Below are positions 25,201 through 34,460 of a DNA stretch of 64,000 nucleotides, piece after piece (within the stretch, counting starts at the first letter, position 1; each line of letters begins with the position of its first letter). Below the pieces are notes generated by a model. The model searched no databases, was not told where the DNA came from, and saw only the letters and a list, made by a program, of their open reading frames with translations. The stretch comes from Siphonodentalium dalli (Eukaryota; Mollusca; Scaphopoda; Gadilida; Siphonodentaliidae). The translations under genes and the position numbers were made by a program. Location of the stretch: positions 192,107,948-192,171,947 of the forward strand of contig CP136064.1 in the NCBI GenBank assembly GCA_032622095.1. Direction: 5' to 3'.

Positions 25201-25943
25201 AAAGCCATAAGTCAGTAATAATATTTGGACCAAACCCATAACCGAACTTGACCTGTATTGTAGTCTGCAAACACACTTACCAAATTTGGTTCCGATAAAG
25301 TAAACCAAACCAAAGTTAGCATCCGGAAACCTCAAATATTGAAATTCTAGGTCGAAAAGAGCCATAAGTCATTAAAACATATTCGGAACGAACCCAAATT
25401 AGAACTTGACCTGTAATTTGGTCTGGAGAACTCATATACCAAATTTAGTTCCGATAAAATAATCCAAACTAAAGTTATCATCCGGAAACCAAAACTGCTA
25501 ACGGACGGACGACCAGACGGACGCATAGACAGCGCCCAGGACGGACTGACGGACGGACAGAAAAATCACATAATATTATACGTCATATTATACGCATATA
25601 CTGTATTCATGTTCAAAGGTTGTTCAAAGAGTATTTATGTGGGTACCGTCTGGTGGTGTTCTGTTAACTTGAGAGAGGAATCACAATTTTTTGTCGAATT
25701 TAAATAATTCTGGAATCCATCTTGAAATACATCATATTGTAGAGGAACAGCTACCAGAAAAAGGCATATTAAAGAAATATAATACAAATGCCGTGCAATT
25801 GGGGTTATCATTTCAAAAATTTTGCACCGTTAGCCTTGTGAAACCGCCCGGCTGAGGGGCAAGAGAGTGGTGTAAAGATATAACGACTTACATGCAGCAT
25901 TGGAATATCCCAAGCACAACGCGACGACAAGGATGAGCTTCAT
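1146..25943 (-). CDS. secreted alpha-carbonic anhydrase CA-B (coding exons 1-4; 3' end outside window)
   Basis: Four exons join in phase: signal peptide (25943-25892), N-terminal QSPI exon (4713-4543), zinc-site exon (2996-2851) and third-histidine exon (1238-1146). Family: alpha-carbonic anhydrase, a zinc enzyme hydrating CO2 to bicarbonate, here secreted; mollusc relatives (nacreins) act in shell formation. Seen: the first two zinc histidines in FHFHWG, the third in MHIVHY, the conserved GSEHT glutamate, and SPIN at the start of the fold. PDHWCEHYGHCCGKHQSPI has an unusual cysteine cluster; the cysteine before GKHQSPI is the one that normally pairs with the TPPC cysteine. Intron 1 is 21.2 kb and filled with transposons. 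The exons for the LTTPPC loop and C-terminus should lie left of position 1. The order matches paralogue CA-A upstream. An unseen small exon within intron 1 is possible, but the phases already fit (T|AC). Confidence 0.9.
1790..2230. repeat. tandem repeat of about 180 bp in CA-B intron 3
   Basis: Two good copies and one worn copy, recognised by GTTGCTAGGGACAT near 2007 and 2187 and by the AATAATAGTTGTT block near 1935 and 2110. Noncoding. The block near 2230-2600 resembles the TTAA element at 34461-34874 in diverged form. Confidence 0.65.
2851..2996 (-). CDS. CA-B exon 3: zinc-binding core
   Basis: 146 bp, acceptor GTTGCAG, donor GTAGAC; phase 1 in, phase 0 out. It encodes GGGLGADYFAGQFHFHWG, with the two zinc histidines two residues apart, then DGSEHTLNGKHFPLE with the conserved Glu of the Thr-Glu hydrogen-bond network. 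The reading frame stays open past the donor, so the longer open frame there is read-through into the intron. Confidence 0.93.
3320..3480. repeat. copy of the TTTCCAAC repeat family
   Basis: Shares phrases such as GTTGAACATTTCCAAC and AATTTCCAACTGAT with the larger cluster at 6680-7740 and with 33140-33250. Noncoding and intronic. Confidence 0.6.
4070..4500. repeat. two small foldback MITEs (GCAGAATGAGG family)
   Basis: Palindromic units at about 4115-4193 and 4412-4497, each starting and ending with GCAGAATGA.../...TCATTCTGC around an AGGGTGAATTTAGTGA core. Further copies are at 8577-8671, 41325-41417, 41607-41708 and 42256-42360. They are non-autonomous DNA-transposon-like repeats; the second copy abuts CA-B exon 2. 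Confidence 0.75.
4543..4713 (-). CDS. CA-B exon 2: start of carbonic anhydrase fold
   Basis: 171 bp between a pyrimidine-rich acceptor (CTCTATTGCAG) and donor GTAGGT, entering in phase 1 and leaving in phase 1. It encodes the DHW...CCGKHQSPINIL segment and ends in the NNGHT strand that precedes the zinc site. The family motif QSPIxI makes the call secure. The 3' flank touches a small foldback MITE remnant (4412-4540). Confidence 0.92.
5120..6660. other. CA-B intron 1, nothing recognised
   Basis: AT-rich, with an A/T-homopolymer stretch near 5940-6100. Open frames here (for example 6206-6577) show no family motif, start context or codon pattern I would trust. Confidence 0.5.
6680..7740. repeat. 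cluster of degenerate GGAAATTTCCAAC repeats with poly-C runs
   Basis: Head-to-tail, diverged units carrying TTGGAAATTTC, GAAAATTTCCAACTGATG and CTAGCATCTAGA, with C or G homopolymers at 6747-6760, 6812-6823, 7411-7423 and 7681-7690. The ends read CAGGGATGTGGCTAGA and its inverse TCTAGCCACATCCCTG (6686 and 7714), so the whole may be one terminal-inverted-repeat element about 1.05 kb long. Confidence 0.6.
7745..10055. other. CA-B intron 1: repeats, no gene recognised
   Basis: Contains a GCAGAATGAGG foldback MITE (8577-8671), poly-C tracts near 8266-8281 and 8938-8950, a short CTAA run near 9892 and otherwise unclassified AT-rich DNA. Open frames at 8138-8665 owe their Pro/Gly runs to homopolymers and trinucleotide repeats. 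Confidence 0.5.
10059..11010. repeat. minisatellite-like array of about 120-bp units, RTE-type repeat
   Basis: Five to six copies of a unit containing AAATTTCAAGTCGATAGCTC, TCTGCGCATGCGCGAAGC and GATAAAATTCGTATCCGG start near 10151, 10275, 10394, 10670 and 10796. Two copies end in GACAGACAAACAAACATACA tails followed by GGTCTTCAAAATATATATGA. The 5' phrase CTAGCCGATGAGCCCGACGT resembles RTE-type non-LTR elements and their SINE partners (family knowledge). The long minus-strand open frame here (10265-11119) arises from the periodic unit and is not a gene. Confidence 0.8.
11128..11280. repeat. terminal repeat TTAGAGACCTTTCGC, left copy
   Basis: TTAGAGACCTTTCGC...CACGTTTACGATTACGGATA is matched in inverted form at 16240-16322. 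The pair may be the ends of one 5.2-kb element or two solo short elements. No transposase was seen between them. Confidence 0.55.
11281..13310. other. CA-B intron 1, no gene recognised
   Basis: AT-rich noncoding DNA. The segment 12200-12430 resembles the right arm of the 36.45-37.14 kb foldback (ATTTATCAACATTTTGTTCAACGA), so it is probably a decayed single-arm copy. Confidence 0.5.
13311..13615. repeat. tandem duplication, period about 170 bp
   Basis: ATAAACTGTTAACAAAAGAT, AATACATGACAAAGATGACT and GTTTATAAAGTGAACATAAA occur twice in order at 13311-13441 and 13482-13615 with few differences, which points to a recent duplication of intronic DNA. Confidence 0.85.
13616..15060. other. CA-B intron 1, no gene recognised
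   Basis: AT-rich noncoding DNA. Opposing open frames at 14201-14603 overlap on both strands and show no family motif. Confidence 0.45.
15061..15610 (+). repeat. RTE-type repeat with about 115-bp internal units
   Basis: Three units carry GATTTGACCTTGAATTGA followed by TCAAGGTCAGGTCGGGGTCA-like and CCCGTCCAAAACACTCC-like blocks. They end in a GACAAACAGACAGACAAATG tail, after which a new copy starts with AACTAGCTGATGTACTCGAC. A related copy lies at 60765-61050 in CA-A intron 4. Noncoding despite open frames. Confidence 0.75.
15840..15920. repeat. CA/CATA microsatellite
   Basis: ACACACATACATACATACAT-type run that forms the tail of the preceding RTE-like repeat. Confidence 0.7.
16240..16322. repeat. 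terminal repeat TTAGAGACCTTTCGC, right (inverted) copy
   Basis: Reverse-complement partner of 11128-11280, reading GTAATCGTAAACGTGAGG...GCGAAAGGTCTCTAA. A similar foldback built on TTACGAATAGCTA/ATCCGTAATTCTTATCAG is at 27145-27270. Confidence 0.55.
16323..16910. other. CA-B intron 1, nothing recognised
   Basis: AT-rich noncoding DNA between two repeats. Confidence 0.4.
16915..17257. mobile_element. TTAA-flanked MITE, piggyBac-like (AGGGGTAC family)
   Basis: 343 bp from AGGGGTACTGTACACTAAAT to the matching inverted end ...GTACCCCT, flanked on both sides by TTAA (16911-16914 and 17258-17261), the target duplication of piggyBac transposons. The inverted arms extend over about 50 bp (GGACCATCTCCTTTTATA / TATAAAAGGAGATGGTCC). 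Inside, AACATGGTA and TACCATGTT form a second fold. No coding. Related ends are at 30732-30746 and 52604-52620. Confidence 0.9.
17640..19480 (+). pseudogene. hAT-superfamily transposase, ZMYM/TTF zinc-finger type, decayed
   Basis: Pieces in several plus-strand frames line up in order: a TTF/MYM-like zinc segment (RTFLEKWYHDHQWLELC then FCFLC, 17700-17790), the HE-S-H segment (FAEHEASQGHRE, near 17900), a DUF4371-like helical block (17965-18250), the RNase-H-like core with DETRDMSNKEQ (18265-18305), and GQGYGGASAMSG (18465-18500), where the family has GYDGA, so a key Asp is replaced by Gly. Then come CPTHWTVR (near 18755) and REIERMLLDAANG (19270). At least three frameshifts and the lack of the C-terminal dimerisation domain show it is dead. 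Relatives are common as ZMYM1/5-like transposase genes in invertebrates. It lies inside CA-B intron 1. Confidence 0.85.
19500..22869. other. CA-B intron 1, no gene recognised
   Basis: AT-rich DNA with a poly-C run near 19943-19957 and T-runs near 21880-21900. Short open frames have no recognisable motifs. Confidence 0.45.
22874..24446. mobile_element. TTAA-flanked non-autonomous element (CCCTTTGAACCC family)
   Basis: Flanked by TTAA at 22870-22873 and 24447-24450, with imperfect ends CCCTTTGAACCC... and ...GGGTTCAAATGG. The CCC start and TTAA target are piggyBac traits (family knowledge). Just inside the left end, CTGGCCGCAAAAGCGGCCAG, a perfect 8-bp-arm hairpin, occurs twice (near 22886 and 22929). 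The right half is a tandem array (23565-24400). No transposase gene was found. Confidence 0.75.
23565..24400. repeat. tandem array, period about 380 bp
   Basis: GCACCATTTGAACATRACCA begins copies near 23571 and 23951 and, partially, near 24333. Within each copy are GGTGTCATTCGATCA, TTGACTGCAT and TTACCAGGGAGTGA blocks in the same order. It forms the body of the TTAA-flanked element. Confidence 0.85.
24451..25075. other. CA-B intron 1, nothing recognised
   Basis: AT-rich noncoding sequence. Confidence 0.4.
25079..25560 (-). mobile_element. GGACGGAC-type non-autonomous element
   Basis: Read on the minus strand it runs from a CCGTCCGTTAGCAG block through two copies of a TTTCGGATGATAACTTT-like / CCAAATTTGGTAT unit to CACGCCTAGCGTAGCTC near 25080. 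The same family lies at 26560-26945 and 63780-64000 on the plus strand. Such repeats are abundant in bivalves and other lophotrochozoans and have been treated as Helitron-like or unclassified (family knowledge, not certain). Confidence 0.65.
25892..25943 (-). CDS. CA-B exon 1: signal peptide
   Basis: ATG at 25943 opens MKLILVVALCLGYSNAA, a classic secretory signal with a lysine, a hydrophobic core and a small-residue cleavage site. It ends in phase 1 at a consensus donor GTAAGT (25891-25886). The leftover T plus AC of exon 2 gives a tyrosine codon. The start is favoured by the TATA box 45-54 bp upstream. Confidence 0.85.
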
Positions 25944-25987
25944 GTTTCTGAGTAATGTCAGTCTCTGGCGACACTGTCCAGTTATTG

Positions 25988-25997
25988 TTTATATATA
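25988..25997 (-). promoter_or_regulatory. TATA box of CA-B
   Basis: TATATATAAA on the minus strand, 45 bp upstream of the CA-B start codon. It would place transcription start near 25960 and give a 5' leader of about 20 nt. It lies just downstream of the 38-bp tandem duplication at 26038-26113. Confidence 0.55.
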
Positions 25998-26037
25998 GGT
26001 CCGGTGACGCGGTAGAGGCATCGGTAACGAGACGGAG

Positions 26038-26113
26038 CTTGTAAAACGCCGACATAATCCTGGGGCGAACGCATCCTTGTAAAACGCCTACATAATCCTG
26101 GGGCGAACGCATC
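26038..26113 (-). repeat. 38-bp tandem duplication in the CA-B promoter
   Basis: Two adjacent 38-bp copies (26038-26075 and 26076-26113) differ at one base and include AATCCTGGGGCG. They end about 40 bp upstream of the TATA box, the usual position of proximal promoter elements, so duplicated factor sites are plausible but not shown. Confidence 0.85.
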
Positions 26114-26159
26114 CTAGGGATGTGTACACGGTATACAAAATCTGAACAAATATTTTATA

Positions 26160-26540
26160 TTAATTTAAATTATGTGAAACACTCCGGTTGTGTGATCAAA
26201 TAGAAATTGAGAATAATCTTGCTCAAAGTAGTTAGTTGTTACTAATATTAATCTAAATTGAAGATACATATTGCCATTCTTATATATTAATTAAATGCAA
26301 TGGCTCTCGATGGCGAAATCATTTGTGTTAGATTATCGCCGGTAGTTGCGTCCCGAATCGAGATGTAAATATTTACAATTGGGCGTAGTTCAGACGATGT
26401 TTTCTATGGAGTGGTATGGTTGATTTCTTTGAAATTTTGGCGATGTTAGTAGATTGCTACATTCCCCATATTGGCATAGTGCCTGAGTACTAACTTATAA
26501 ATTTCATGTACCCGAAAAAGTCCAAAATATGTCTTTAATA
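26160..26540. repeat. diverged repeat, copy 1 (partner at 33350-33725)
   Basis: About 370 bp just upstream of the CA-B promoter is repeated in the same orientation at 33350-33725, roughly 80% similar by eye. Shared landmarks are GAAACACTCCGG at the start, TTGCGTCCCGAATCGAG/ATGCGTCCCGAATCGAG in the middle and AATATGTCTTTAATA at the end. No terminal repeats or coding potential were seen. Confidence 0.8.
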
Positions 26541-26559
26541 TAACGTGCATGGTCTCATT

Positions 26560-26945
26560 TATACGCCCGTTATTTTAAAGAAAAAACGGGACGTATTATG
26601 TTATTTGTCCGTCCGTCCGTTTAATCATTCGTCCGTCATACCGTCCGCCCGTTCGTTTCCGGATGTTAACTTAAGTAAATTTGAACTGAATGCAATGAAA
26701 TTTGGTATGTGGGTTTACTAGTACTAAATACAGGACCAGATCGAATTCGGGTTCCGCCTGGCAATTTTCACCAGAGTTATGGCCTTTTTTGTTGGAATAA
26801 TTTGCACTCAATTTTCGTTTCCGGATGATAACTTTAGTAAGTCTGAACTGAATGGAGTGAAATTTGGTATGTGAGTTTACTAGCCCAAAATACACGTCTA
26901 ATTATCACGGGCGTATTTTGCCACGCCCCTAGCTATGCTCTTGTT
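26560..26945 (+). mobile_element. GGACGGAC-type non-autonomous element
   Basis: Starts with a hairpin TACGCCCGTT...AAACGGGACGTA, then TCCGTCCGTCCG. It has two internal units with CGTTTCCGGATG and GAAATTTGGTATGTG and ends CACGCCCCTAGCTATGCTC. Located upstream of CA-B. Confidence 0.7.
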
Positions 26946-28967
26946 TATTATATATTCGTGGTCTCAACTACACATATTATATTGTTGTTGGTGTTTTAGT
27001 AAACACGCTGAACGTCTTCCTGACATTATATGATATTGCCACAGAACGTCCGGGATTATAACGAATTTTGTATATTGGTTCCTATATATTTGCTCGAAAA
27101 ATGGTATCGCATCGCTTCGCTGTAAATTATAAATCTTGAACTGTATTACTGATAAGAATTACGAATAGCTAATGGTATATAGTCGGACGGCCAAAAGAAA
27201 AAAACGACAACTGACATAAACAAATTCTAGTGACGTAGTACTCTATCCGTAATTCTTATCAGCAGTAGTTGATTCTGCGAGGTGTTCAATTATTCCAGAC
27301 TAAGTTAACGTGGACCGAATCGCATTTCGCGCCCATCGACCAGACCGGACCGGGCCGGACCGGACTAAACGACTATTCCATGGTCCAACCACGGGCACTT
27401 GGGGCGAGTTGTACAACAATTAGTAAAGAAGTTATATGACTCCAAATATGTCCACAATGAAATCAAGTGGACAATACGGTTTTCGGACCGAGAAACGCTG
27501 CGGAACTCTCGCAATATATGGGTTGATGTGCACATATTCACTTACTTCCAATGTTCCTGATCGACGTGGAAACGATTAGATCCCTCAGGATTCAATGAAT
27601 ATCAATTATGTCCCTTTACATGAATGCACACAAGAAGTTCAAATTACAACCTCATATATCTATTGCACGATGCGGCTTTGCGGGGTTTATAGGATGTCAG
27701 ATATATGATCGCGAATGGTCTGTTGTAATAGTAATCAGATAAATGACATTCCAACATCGTCTAATGGACTACCCTGACATTTGTCAATAGTTATCGCCAT
27801 TACCGCAGAGTTCATATCTGATTATCATTTACGCAGTACTTTGTGTTGCTCCTTTGGTCTCAGCTACTTCCAATCCTTTAAAAAAATTATCTTACAGAAC
27901 GCGGTATAAAATTTTCCCGAAAACCCAATATTGGTTCCTGGCCATAATTTAATGTGAAACGAACAGATTTGAATGAATTAAGTGGGTGGTAGTTTTGCCT
28001 TTAAAATCCGATCTCATTAGGACCTGAGACGGTTACTGTGGTTTATGATGGCAATCAAAATGGCGGCAATTGTATAGAAAATTAGATATTTCGTCCCTAT
28101 GCGGCGTATGCGCCTACACGTCGTGACTGATAGATGCATGGGGTTGGCTAATCTGCATTTGATAATTAAAAATAAATAATTTAGGACAAAATAAAGGATG
28201 CTATGATTATAGAAATAACAGTGCGTATGAGATATATGGTATAGACGACCAGAGACTCTCGCGTCATATTTCATTTATTCAAGATACAACCTTGTATAAT
28301 GTAGTGCCTACTCTGTGTGGATAATGCACACTCATTGTATCCAGATAATATGATTTGTGCATTCGGATGTGGTTAAGATTGACCCTATGTACTCTGAACT
28401 TTTGATGTGAGTAAGTCTCAGACTAATTGAAATGGATATTTCCAGAGTTCCAAAAGCTGTACAACATAAACTGTTGCCACACCCTAGTAGATCAGGGAAA
28501 TAATTTGATCACAGCGTCACCAAAGGAATATACATTGAGCTGCCGGTACAGTGTAATGCTGCTATCTCGACATTCAATTATCACTCACACACGTTCAGAT
28601 GACAGCATTGAATCGTGTGTGCGTTGTATATCATCATATACCGGGTGTAGTTGACCATATGATCCTGAACAAGCATCTATTCAACATCCTCTTCGTACCC
28701 CAAGAACAGTACACATTCCGTGAGCAATACGATAACGGGGGTGCCATGAATTCTAGGTTCACATATATATACGTGTACAAAGCTAAATTACCTGGTGAAA
28801 TCACATAGAACAAGAACCTGAATACAATGATAGTTCAGCAACAGTTCGAGGGTGTATATTTCCCAATGATCGTGTTATATTCTTGAATATAGCTCTTGGC
28901 AACCAGTTTGTATTGAACGAAATTGACACAGAATAAGCACATATGATGATCCAATTCCAAAAAGAGC
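26946..28967. other. CA-A/CA-B intergenic DNA, no gene recognised
   Basis: Holds a short foldback at 27145-27270 (ACTGATAAGAATTACGAATA with inverted ATTCTTATCAGCAG) and a CCGGACCGGGCCGG run at 27349. Open frames near 28427-28808 overlap each other and have no family motif. Confidence 0.5.
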
Positions 28968-28976
28968 ATTGTCAAC

Positions 28977-29451
28977 ATATGTGACCCGCCATATCAAATC
29001 CAGTCGGAAGTCGGGATTTTTTTACCCTGTGCCAATGCATTCTCTTATATATGCGAGTCGACCATAGGTCGCCTCGCATATATAAGAGAATGCATTGGCC
29101 TAACAATTTTTTACAATTTTTTACAATTTTAATAATTTGTTCTTGTATTCTTTAACAATTTTACAATTTCACCCATACAGAGCCCCAGACAAACATGAGC
29201 AGACGACACTGTTCTGTGTGCTTCTATATATGTGTGGGTCTCCCTGCAGGGTAATGGATGTTTTTTTATTTTATGTCCTAAAAATTGTAAGAAACATTTA
29301 TTTAAAAAACATGATAAAAAATTGTTAAGCCAATGCATTCTCTTATATATGCGAGGCGACCTATGGTCGACTCGCATATATAAGAGAATGCATTGGCACA
29401 GGGTAAAAAAAAATCCCGAATTCCGACTGGATTTGATATGGCGGGTCACAT
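28977..29451. mobile_element. long-TIR MITE with nested hairpins
   Basis: 475 bp. The ends ATATGTGACCCGCCATATCA... and the inverse ...GATATGGCGGGTCACAT match over about 120 bp. Flanks ATTGTCAAC (28968-28976) and ATTGGCAAC (29452-29460) look like a 9-bp target duplication with one change. Each arm contains its own palindrome of about 66 bp (CCAATGCATTCTCTTATATA and inverse). A relative of that palindrome is at 63057-63125. Noncoding. Confidence 0.88.
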
Positions 29452-29460
29452 ATTGGCAAC

Positions 29461-32400
29461 GGGTTCATTTACAACCTGCGGGATGAAGCGTATCATACAG
29501 TTGTTTCAATATAGGCTAGCTTTCAGTCACAGAAGTGTGCACATTTGGACTATTCCGTGAATTAGAAATCACACTGTGGGGATTACACTCGACCGCTAGA
29601 GGTTGAGGAATTTCAAAGTATGCCCAAGATAATTGCTGCTGCTTGTGAGCAAAATTTACGGAGAAACTCGGTTCAAGGCGGAACAAACTTGAAGATACAC
29701 AGTTCTCCGAATGAGTTGTTCACTCACGGCATATCCCAAATTGAGGTGAGAAAAATCAATTGTGGTTACAACACTGTGCATAATAAATATGACCCTGGCA
29801 CAATTGATTAGCTCCATCCTGGTAATATATTGCAACACACAACGATAAGTGTTGATGAAAACAACTACCGGGATGATAATTTGGGTTTAGGAGCGAAAGC
29901 ACTTCTATGACATAGTGTGTTATTCTGAGTGCAGATGCCTATAGCAGCTTCTGTTGTTTTCATATCTGGACCACTGTCCATGATCTTTGTAAAATGTACA
30001 TGTCCCTGACAAAATGATTATATTACATTGTGTTTAACTCCCAGAGCACGTCCAGTTATCAAAGATCATGATAGAGATCAAAGACACAATCATCAGGAGA
30101 AATATGGCGACGTGTTTCTGGCGATATACCATATCACGACTAATGCTATACCATTACCGCAGCCAGATTGTGTTGAACTTTAAAGCGATGCTGTGCCCAA
30201 ATGTTGTTGTTGGTTTCTTTAGTCTCTGAGTTGTAGAATAAGGTAACCAGATTTCCATTATTTGAAAGTCTGTTGAGTACGAAGTAATGTTACGGATGGC
30301 AGATTAGCCGGATTGCGAAAATATCGTTGTCGAGTAATTTTTGGACAGTTTTCAAGTAAATGTATCAAATAAATGTTATATTATATGCATACTAGTCCCA
30401 TTAAGTCATTGTATAGTAACTAGTCAGTGAGTGGCTTGAGTTTACGCCCCTTATCAACATCATTTTTTACACGATCATGTGTGCCACGCTTTGCCCAATC
30501 CACTCTCCGTGAATTATTTTGATTACGACTTGTACACGGAAATTCGTAATTTAATTTATGACTCCAGCCATAAATTAAACTTATATCAAATTATTAACTT
30601 TGATTTTAAGATAACCTGTTAACCTGAACGTTTACAAAACATATTTTCGACTTAAATTTCTTAGTTTTCTATATGTTATCGATGTTAGATCGTTGTTATC
30701 ACCGGGAATTTATTGAAAATGGCGTAGAGTACCCCTTTAAACAAAATAATTATTTCCGTGATAATTGAGCTATTTTTTTGTGATTTAATTCCTGAACACA
30801 GACACGAACTATATTGCTTCTAAGAAGACGTGTCAATATTTGCCTCACTTCTTATAAACATAATCGATGTTTCAGTCTGTAAGGCTAACTACTAATTTTG
30901 GCAGCCATTTTGGACGATACTTTATCTATTACAAATTGTGTCACTTTCTATACATCTGCCGCCATGTTGACTGCATGGTTGATTATAGTGACCATTTCAG
31001 GCACCAATGATATTGAATTTTATAGGTAATAATAGCATGTGCTTGCCTCGTCGATTTCGTTTCACGTTACAATATGGCTAGATACATGAAAGTTGTACCA
31101 AGATAAAAATGTTTAGGGATTGAAATGGATTAAGACCAAAATATAACAAGTGTAATGTCTCCATTGCAGATTAGTCAAGTCCATGCACCAACCACAACAT
31201 GTAAACGAATAAGGACGTAAAATAGAATTTTCTATACATTTTCCGCCATTTGACAGCCATAGTAATATGTAGTACAAGACTAATAGGAAAATTAACCACC
31301 AGTTAGAAACAGTAGGAAATGGATATAGACGACACGAATAAATGAGTATATTTTTCCAATTCAGGTCACCATTTGAGCAGCCATCTTGCTAGTGGAGAAA
31401 TATTTTTTATTATGTAAAATAAAGTACAATGTAATAGCATCCCAATAATGCATATATTGTATGAGATATTCTGTGCAAAAAACGGATTAAACTGACTTAG
31501 TTCATATTTTGTAATATGTCGGTCATCTTGGACCCCATCTTGGATTTTAGGAAATGCTATCTTGGATTTTAGGAAATGCTCAGGGTGTGACCTCCACACC
31601 CACCCAGAAATTGAAGCACATACCATCCAGAATCACAAACCGCAGAGAAAAAAAACTTTAACAGAAACTGTTTACTTACCCCTAAAATCGGCACTTTGCT
31701 TACCTTGTAGAAATGGATGTAAGCTTCTGCGCCAAATATTTAGATTTTATATATCATGATTTAAGAATTAACTTTTGTTTCGATTAAGGTTATGCAGTTA
31801 TAACCGACAAGATTTGTCTTCAAACTTTTCGGTTATAACTCATTACCTTAATTGAGCCAAGAGTTATTTCTTATAATTTAATCCGCGATGTTTCAGGAGA
31901 ACCACCATAAGTAGATGGTATAAGTATAAAAGAAGAATAAAACTTAAATTTGAAAAAGGCGCATCCAATGTTGAAAATGACATGCACACTGTCAATCAAT
32001 TTCCAATTATCGATTCATCAAGTGGCGTCACAAATCTGTCGCTTTTGAATGGCTAGTGATCAGTGTCCATGCACTGGTCAACTGGTTACTCAACTGTGGC
32101 AGCAGGGCCCAATACTATATAATATATTTTATTGTAATATTGTTAATTTGTGATTTACTAATTCTGTAATACATATTTTGTGTTCTATAGTATTTGACTG
32201 AAGTTCTATCAGTATATTCTAACTCTTTTTGTGCAGAATACATTGACATGCAATGACTCGTATGATCTTTTTGACGAACCATCTATATACCGGGATTTAC
32301 TGGTAAATCTTTGCATTTGATGGAGAAAAGGGGGCCTTGAAATTCTGATCTGTTCATGTTTTCTTAGTACTCGAACGCTACAGCTTGGTAATATGTAAAA

Positions 32401-33349
32401 ACTCGTATAAGGGATTGATAAATTACTGGGTTAGCGGGTTCTATAGTACAGCAATATTACAAATTTTATAATATTTTTTTATTAAATTACAACTCCATAG
32501 GCTACATTATTGAATTTTTACGCGGAGATTCCTCGTGCGGATAATTGTGAGTGGGATTAGCTGGTTACATGGTCTTTGTAATGCGGTACCGGAATCTCAA
32601 ATCTAAATACTGTAGAAAGTAGATAGCCATGGCAGCTAGCGTCCTAGATTTTAATTAAGAATCGGATTATAGAGATACATTTGTCGGGCTGGGGTTCAAA
32701 ACGTACAGATAAACGATCTTTGTGCGGGGCTACACAGATACGCGGAGAATCGGGAGTGGGTGGCATTTCGTGCTGAAACCTCAACATATACTGAAAATGT
32801 CAGGCTAAGTGGACCCCAAATATTTACCATGAAATTATTTATTAAATTATTGGAATTTGTTTGTATTTAAGTAGTTTGCGGTCACCTTATAGTCTGAACA
32901 ATTTAATTTGACCAATAGTGCCACTCAGAATTGCATAGCTTCAAACTATGACGCATGTTCAATGAGCGAATTCAGGGTCCCCTGATCAATAACTTATCAA
33001 TGTAGTAGTGTGTGTTGGTTTTAAACGAAATGTCATATATTTACCTAAATTCAGCCACATATGGGTATAAATAGAAGGTACCTAAAATTAGGTGCATGTA
33101 GTTTAAGTAGCTGGTGCTATATGAAAATCGAGGTTGGAATTCCCCGGAGACGCTGGACGAGGGGGTGTCTGTCCACATTGGAATTTCCAAAATGAACGTC
33201 CATTCTTGAAACCAATCGGAATACCAAGTCCGAGTCAGCCATCGCAACCCCACCATACAGAGGCGGAGCATGTGGGTTCAACTATGAATTGCTTGAGGTG
33301 GGTGTCACATCACGCGTACTTTGGATTCCCTATATTCCGCTTTTAAGTA
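29461..33349. other. CA-A/CA-B intergenic DNA, no gene recognised
   Basis: AT-rich. A worn AGGGGTAC-family end (GTACCCCTTTAA, 30732-30743) and a TTTCCAA-family fragment (33140-33250) are visible; no open frame has recognisable motifs. Confidence 0.5.
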
Positions 33350-33725
33350 ATATGAAACACTCCGGTAAGGTGATCAAATATAAATGGAGAATAATCTTGT
33401 TCAAAGTAGTAAATTTTACAAATATTATATCCAAATTGACAACACACACCGTCATTTTTATATATTAATTAAATGCAGTGACTCTCGGTGGCGAAATCGT
33501 TTTCGTTGGTTTATCGCCGATAGATGCGTCCCGAATCGAGTAGTAAATATTTACATTTGAGCGCAGTTCGGACGATGTTTTCTATGGTGTGGTACGGTCG
33601 ATTTGCTTCAGACTTTCGGCGATGTTAGTAGAATGGTACATTCCTTCAGTTGGCATAGCGCCTTGATACTAACTTATCAGTTTCACGCACCCGAACAGGT
33701 ACATAATATGTCTTTAATATGTACG
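33350..33725. repeat. diverged repeat, copy 2 (partner at 26160-26540)
   Basis: Direct partner of the sequence flanking the CA-B promoter, lying between CA-A and CA-B. It could be a transposon family or the remnant of a duplicated CA upstream region. No signal-peptide exon was found in the 250 bp on the CA-B-equivalent side. Confidence 0.75.
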
Positions 33726-34460
33726 CAATCGAGGTGGGATAAAACATCTGAACATCTCTCGATAAATAAATTGGAATAAATTTGTCACCGTGCGCAATTG
33801 TGATAAAAATAACCCCAACTATCTGAAACTCATCACACGTACCTATATACATCAACTAAATCACACACCAACTGGCACAAATAGGCATGGCCATATCATT
33901 TGCATATATCAATAGAGTAATTTCCCTTGACAAAATCACAAATGTTTTAGATATGCGTGTATTGACCGGTGGTCCATAGTAGTCGATTTTCCCCTTTTCG
34001 CTTGCACTGTGACACGAGTTGTAAGTTTCTGAAACTTCACTTCTTTGCCAATGTTAGCTCGTTTGAGTCTTGTTGATATTTCTAGTAACACATGCACCTA
34101 GTGACTGGTGGTTAATTGACAGTAAATGTAATGGCATGCAGGGCAGTCCTACTTGAATGAATTTTGATGCAACATCCCCGTTTATATCGCAGAACGTATT
34201 GAATAGTTCTCATGTAAATGTATAGGCACGCGGTATATGACACGATACTGATGTGAGCGATGTCATTTCAACAGCAGAAGTAATAAAAATATATTATCGA
34301 GAAAAAACTTTAATGGCAAAATGTGGGACAACCTATGGTTGTATAGTATTCTGTGGATTGGCAGCTGTTGGCTAAATTATTAAATGTTATATCGTCACAC
34401 TAACAACGGCCCGTCAAACGAAATAATTCCCTTTCAAAGAGCAGTGAAATGTTCCATTAA

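Noticed and set aside
28427-28808. Overlapping plus-strand frames near 28.5 kb as a host gene
   Set aside because: Neither frame shows a domain, and no splice-linked neighbours were found.
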